DNA of 64,000 nucleotides from Dyadobacter pollutisoli (lineage in GTDB: Bacteria > Bacteroidota > Bacteroidia > Cytophagales > Spirosomataceae). The translations under genes were made by a program, and so were the position numbers. Below, piece by piece: positions 61,779 through 64,000 of the stretch (the first letter of the stretch is position 1; each line of letters starts with the position of its first letter). The notes under the pieces are model-generated. The model searched no databases. It was given only the letters and a program-made list of their open reading frames with translations, and was not told the DNA's origin. The stretch spans positions 1,552,501 through 1,616,500 of the forward strand of contig NZ_CP112998.1 of assembly GCF_026625565.1 (NCBI RefSeq), read 5' to 3'.

Positions 61779-62921
61779 TTAATAAACTTCCCCGGCTCCT
61801 CCGCCTCCAAAATTACCCCCGCCAAATTCTATTCCGTTTTCATGAGGTGTCTGCCCCAGATTTTGAGCAACCAAAATGGCTTCCAGATTGGCGAGTTTAC
61901 GCCTGCCATCGGGCTCGTCGCATAGTTCATGTTTCGGCGTATGCAGATAACGAATAGCGGCCCAGGCAATGAAGATCATCAGCGCGCCGGCTACTGCCAG
62001 CTCCTGCGAAGGTGTAAGTTGACTGAAATAACTGCGGTATGTGAAAATGGAGAACGCAAAAGCGAGCAAGCCAATGATGAATAGGATCCGGTCGTGCTTT
62101 CTCAAACCAGTTACAATGTATGCGAGCGGTATAATGATTGTGAAAAAATAGAACAAAGGTGCAAAAGAGATCTGTGGAGAAACAGGAAGGCTAAAATCGT
62201 TCATTAAAGCATTCCCTTCTCTGACAACGAAATAGTTACCACCCAGATAGAATGTAAAAAGTGAAAGCACTTCGAGTACTTTCTGGCAATCCTGGTAGTA
62301 GAGGCTTTTGTTTTTCTTAGCCATGAAATAAACGACCACTGATAAGATCATTACTGAAAACGGAAGCAATGCTTTCCCCAACGGGAATTTCATCATTAAG
62401 TCTGCCAGCAATGTAAAAAGTACTCCAAAGGCAATCAGGGTAGCCAGTAAGTCCGCATACCGCAAGATAACCGGGATCAGAATGGCCAGCGCCACTATGC
62501 CGTAGATCCAGAATCCTGCATTTTCAAAAAGCATGAAAACCGGTACCATAGCTGCCGAAACGGCAGCATATAACAATGCATTGTCGACTCCTGAATGGAA
62601 TAATCCTCTGTTTTTGATTAGATATTCCAAAAAGACCGTAAAACAAACTGCGCAAATTAAACTGAGGAAAGAGAATCCAATCTCTGAACCACTGTCAATG
62701 AAGAAGATAGAGACAAATCCTACAAAAAAGGAACAGGCGATGGTGGCAAAGAAAAATAGCCCGATTTTAACGAAGATCCCTGGCCGATAGAATTGTTCGG
62801 GGAAGAGGGCCTTTACCTGTTCATACTGCTCCTTGGTCAGCAGATTTTTGGACAGCCAGGCGGAAGCCGTCTGTTGAATGTGCAGGTTTTCAATCCAGTT
62901 TTCGTTATAGGCTTTTTTCAT
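61779..62921 (-). CDS. Polytopic membrane protein, partner of DUF2157 protein
   Basis: A 380-residue protein with a cytoplasmic N-terminal helical region (residues 1-50, including SAWLSKNLLTKEQYEQVKALF) resembling the DUF2157 N-terminal domain, followed by about ten membrane helices. The C-terminus is unusual: a glycine-rich tail GGGNFGGGGAGEVY. Its start overlaps the stop of the DUF2157 gene upstream by four bases, so the two are translationally coupled. Function is unknown. Confidence 0.78.
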   Translation of the reverse strand: MKKAYNENWIENLHIQQTASAWLSKNLLTKEQYEQVKALFPEQFYRPGIFVKIGLFFFATIACSFFVGFVSIFFIDSGSEIGFSFLSLICAVCFTVFLEYLIKNRGLFHSGVDNALLYAAVSAAMVPVFMLFENAGFWIYGIVALAILIPVILRYADLLATLIAFGVLFTLLADLMMKFPLGKALLPFSVMILSVVVYFMAKKNKSLYYQDCQKVLEVLSLFTFYLGGNYFVVREGNALMNDFSLPVSPQISFAPLFYFFTIIIPLAYIVTGLRKHDRILFIIGLLAFAFSIFTYRSYFSQLTPSQELAVAGALMIFIAWAAIRYLHTPKHELCDEPDGRRKLANLEAILVAQNLGQTPHENGIEFGGGNFGGGGAGEVY

Positions 62922-63889
62922 TTCTTGATCCCAAGGAATTTTTTAAAGTTTAAAAGAAAGAAGATGACACCAATGCTGGAAAACAGGAAGTAGAATGTGC
63001 CCAAAGCGATTGCGGCATCTTCTCCAACTGTGGTGAATATCGAATAAGTAATGATAGTGTAGCCGTAAATCACCCCCATTAATAAAAAAACCAGCGATTG
63101 TGCATGTCGGGCCCGGTAGACGAAAAAGCAGGAGAGGGCTATCCCGATCAGAAAGTAGACTATTTTTAGATCGTGAGAGAACAGGCCGATTATCGCCGCG
63201 ATACTGGCCAGGTTTCCCCCCATGAACATATAAGTAAAGGAGAAGTGTTTCTTTACATCTTTTTTGTCCGACACCCATCCGAAGCTAACCAGCACAATTC
63301 CAAGCGCAACTGCTGTGGTTAATATCCTTTCTGCGGTGAAATCATTACCAGATAAAATGGACAATGGCGCTATCGTCAGTCCAAGCCATGAGGCCAGGCC
63401 GGTAATGGCCATGGAAAGGGTGCCTCGATGGTCAAAACGGTAAGCGCAGGCAAAGAATATGATAGTGGGGATAATGATCGCAAGTCCGTAGCGGGAACCA
63501 AAGACATTGTATTGGAACTGCAGGTAACCTTCCAGAGCCAGGAACAGCGTGCAGCCCAGCAGGAGCACATGGTCAACGAACTTATTGGGATTCCTGACCT
63601 CCTGGTTACTACAGGGCAGGCTGTGTTTCACTGTATAATAAAAACAAGCGGCGGTAAGGGCCGCAATGGCTGCTATGATTACCTGATGACCAATGGTATC
63701 TATATTTTCATAGATAATGATCCCGATTCCCGAGGTAAAAAGGATGATGCCCAGGTAGAGAACCGAACGCAGTTCCCAGTGAATGGAAAACGGTTTGGTA
63801 GCTTCGTAAGATTCAATGACGGAAGCCTGAGGCGCTGATAATACTTCTTTGCTTATCAGTGCGTTAAGTATAGTTTGTGTATTCATCAA
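62918..63889 (-). CDS. DUF2157 membrane protein
   Basis: A 323-residue integral membrane protein of the DUF2157 group. A short cytoplasmic N-terminus (ALISKEVLSAPQASVIESYE) is followed by nine or so hydrophobic helices, beginning ELRSVLYLGIILFTSGIGIIIYENI, which is the family's most recognisable stretch. No polar active site is apparent. It precedes and overlaps the other polytopic gene, and in related bacteria such pairs recur next to a GDYXXLXY-type protein. A weak promoter-like TATATTTA lies just upstream. Confidence 0.85.
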   Translation of the reverse strand: MMNTQTILNALISKEVLSAPQASVIESYEATKPFSIHWELRSVLYLGIILFTSGIGIIIYENIDTIGHQVIIAAIAALTAACFYYTVKHSLPCSNQEVRNPNKFVDHVLLLGCTLFLALEGYLQFQYNVFGSRYGLAIIIPTIIFFACAYRFDHRGTLSMAITGLASWLGLTIAPLSILSGNDFTAERILTTAVALGIVLVSFGWVSDKKDVKKHFSFTYMFMGGNLASIAAIIGLFSHDLKIVYFLIGIALSCFFVYRARHAQSLVFLLMGVIYGYTIITYSIFTTVGEDAAIALGTFYFLFSSIGVIFFLLNFKKFLGIKK

Positions 63890-64000
63890 TTGTTAGACGA
63901 GGGAAAGTAAATATAGCAACTTTACATAAATAAAGCCGCGCGGGAACCTTCGAACTTATCTAACGGAATGGGTTGTGACCAATGGGGTTGCTAACTTAAA

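Noticed and set aside
1..64000. CRISPR arrays, transposases, integrases, tRNA or rRNA genes
   Set aside because: No regularly spaced repeats, transposase motifs, terminal repeats, tRNA cloverleaf or rRNA signatures were recognised while reading the window.

Overview
The window looks like a chromosomal segment of a Bacteroidota bacterium, most likely Cytophagales/Spirosomaceae and Dyadobacter-like. This is an inference from several traits: type IX secretion (T9SS) sorting domains on secreted proteins, a 14-repeat two-component propeller sensor, promoter-like boxes of the Bacteroidota form TTTG-N19-TAnnTTTG, lipoproteins and SusD-free carbohydrate genes, and start codons without Shine-Dalgarno sequences. 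No tRNA, rRNA, insertion sequence, phage or CRISPR array was seen.

Layout. 1-1143: end of a HEAT-repeat/cytochrome c protein. 1317-11025: an electrophile/redox-stress neighbourhood (OsmC, two short-chain or NmrA-type reductases, an F420-reductase-like protein, a medium-chain reductase) interleaved with AraC and HxlR regulators, plus small unrelated genes. 11135-14424: leftward operon of three secreted adhesin-like proteins, one with a T9SS tail. 14631-15789: HipA-like kinase with its DUF3037 partner. 15883-16236: wreck of a LytS-type kinase joined to a LytTR regulator. 16283-21066: propeller hybrid kinase and a divergent single-domain response regulator. 21143-25366: TreY-MalQ fusion enzyme. 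25461-30176: lipoprotein, DUF4202, VWA protein, and a divergent ECF sigma/anti-sigma pair.

30536-53694 is a large exopolysaccharide locus: response regulator, priming sugar transferase fused to a degenerate receiver, acetyltransferase, half-length TolC-like channel, Wzc-like co-polymerase with eroded kinase motifs, processive GT2, a 48-residue membrane microprotein, Wzy, a set of glycosyltransferases, Wzx flippase and an acyltransferase. It is interleaved with signalling genes: a CHASE3 hybrid kinase with its own HPt, a stand-alone HPt, and a complete Rsb-type partner-switching set (REC-SpoIIE phosphatase, STAS antagonist, HATPase kinase, membrane protein). The likely working model is polymer assembly through Wzx/Wzy with export through an unusual outer-membrane channel, controlled after translation by phosphorelay and partner switching.

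53732-63889: HPt, an EcsC-MlaE-MlaF-MlaD lipid transport operon, an EEP-family phosphatase, a sialate-esterase-like T9SS protein, a GH43 glycosidase, and a pair of DUF2157-type membrane proteins.

The most unusual items are the half-TolC plus eroded Wzc plus receiver-fused priming transferase in one export locus, the partner-switching cassette embedded in it, the TreY-MalQ fusion, the frameshifted kinase/LytTR remnant, and the nested inverted repeat between the VWA and ECF sigma genes.
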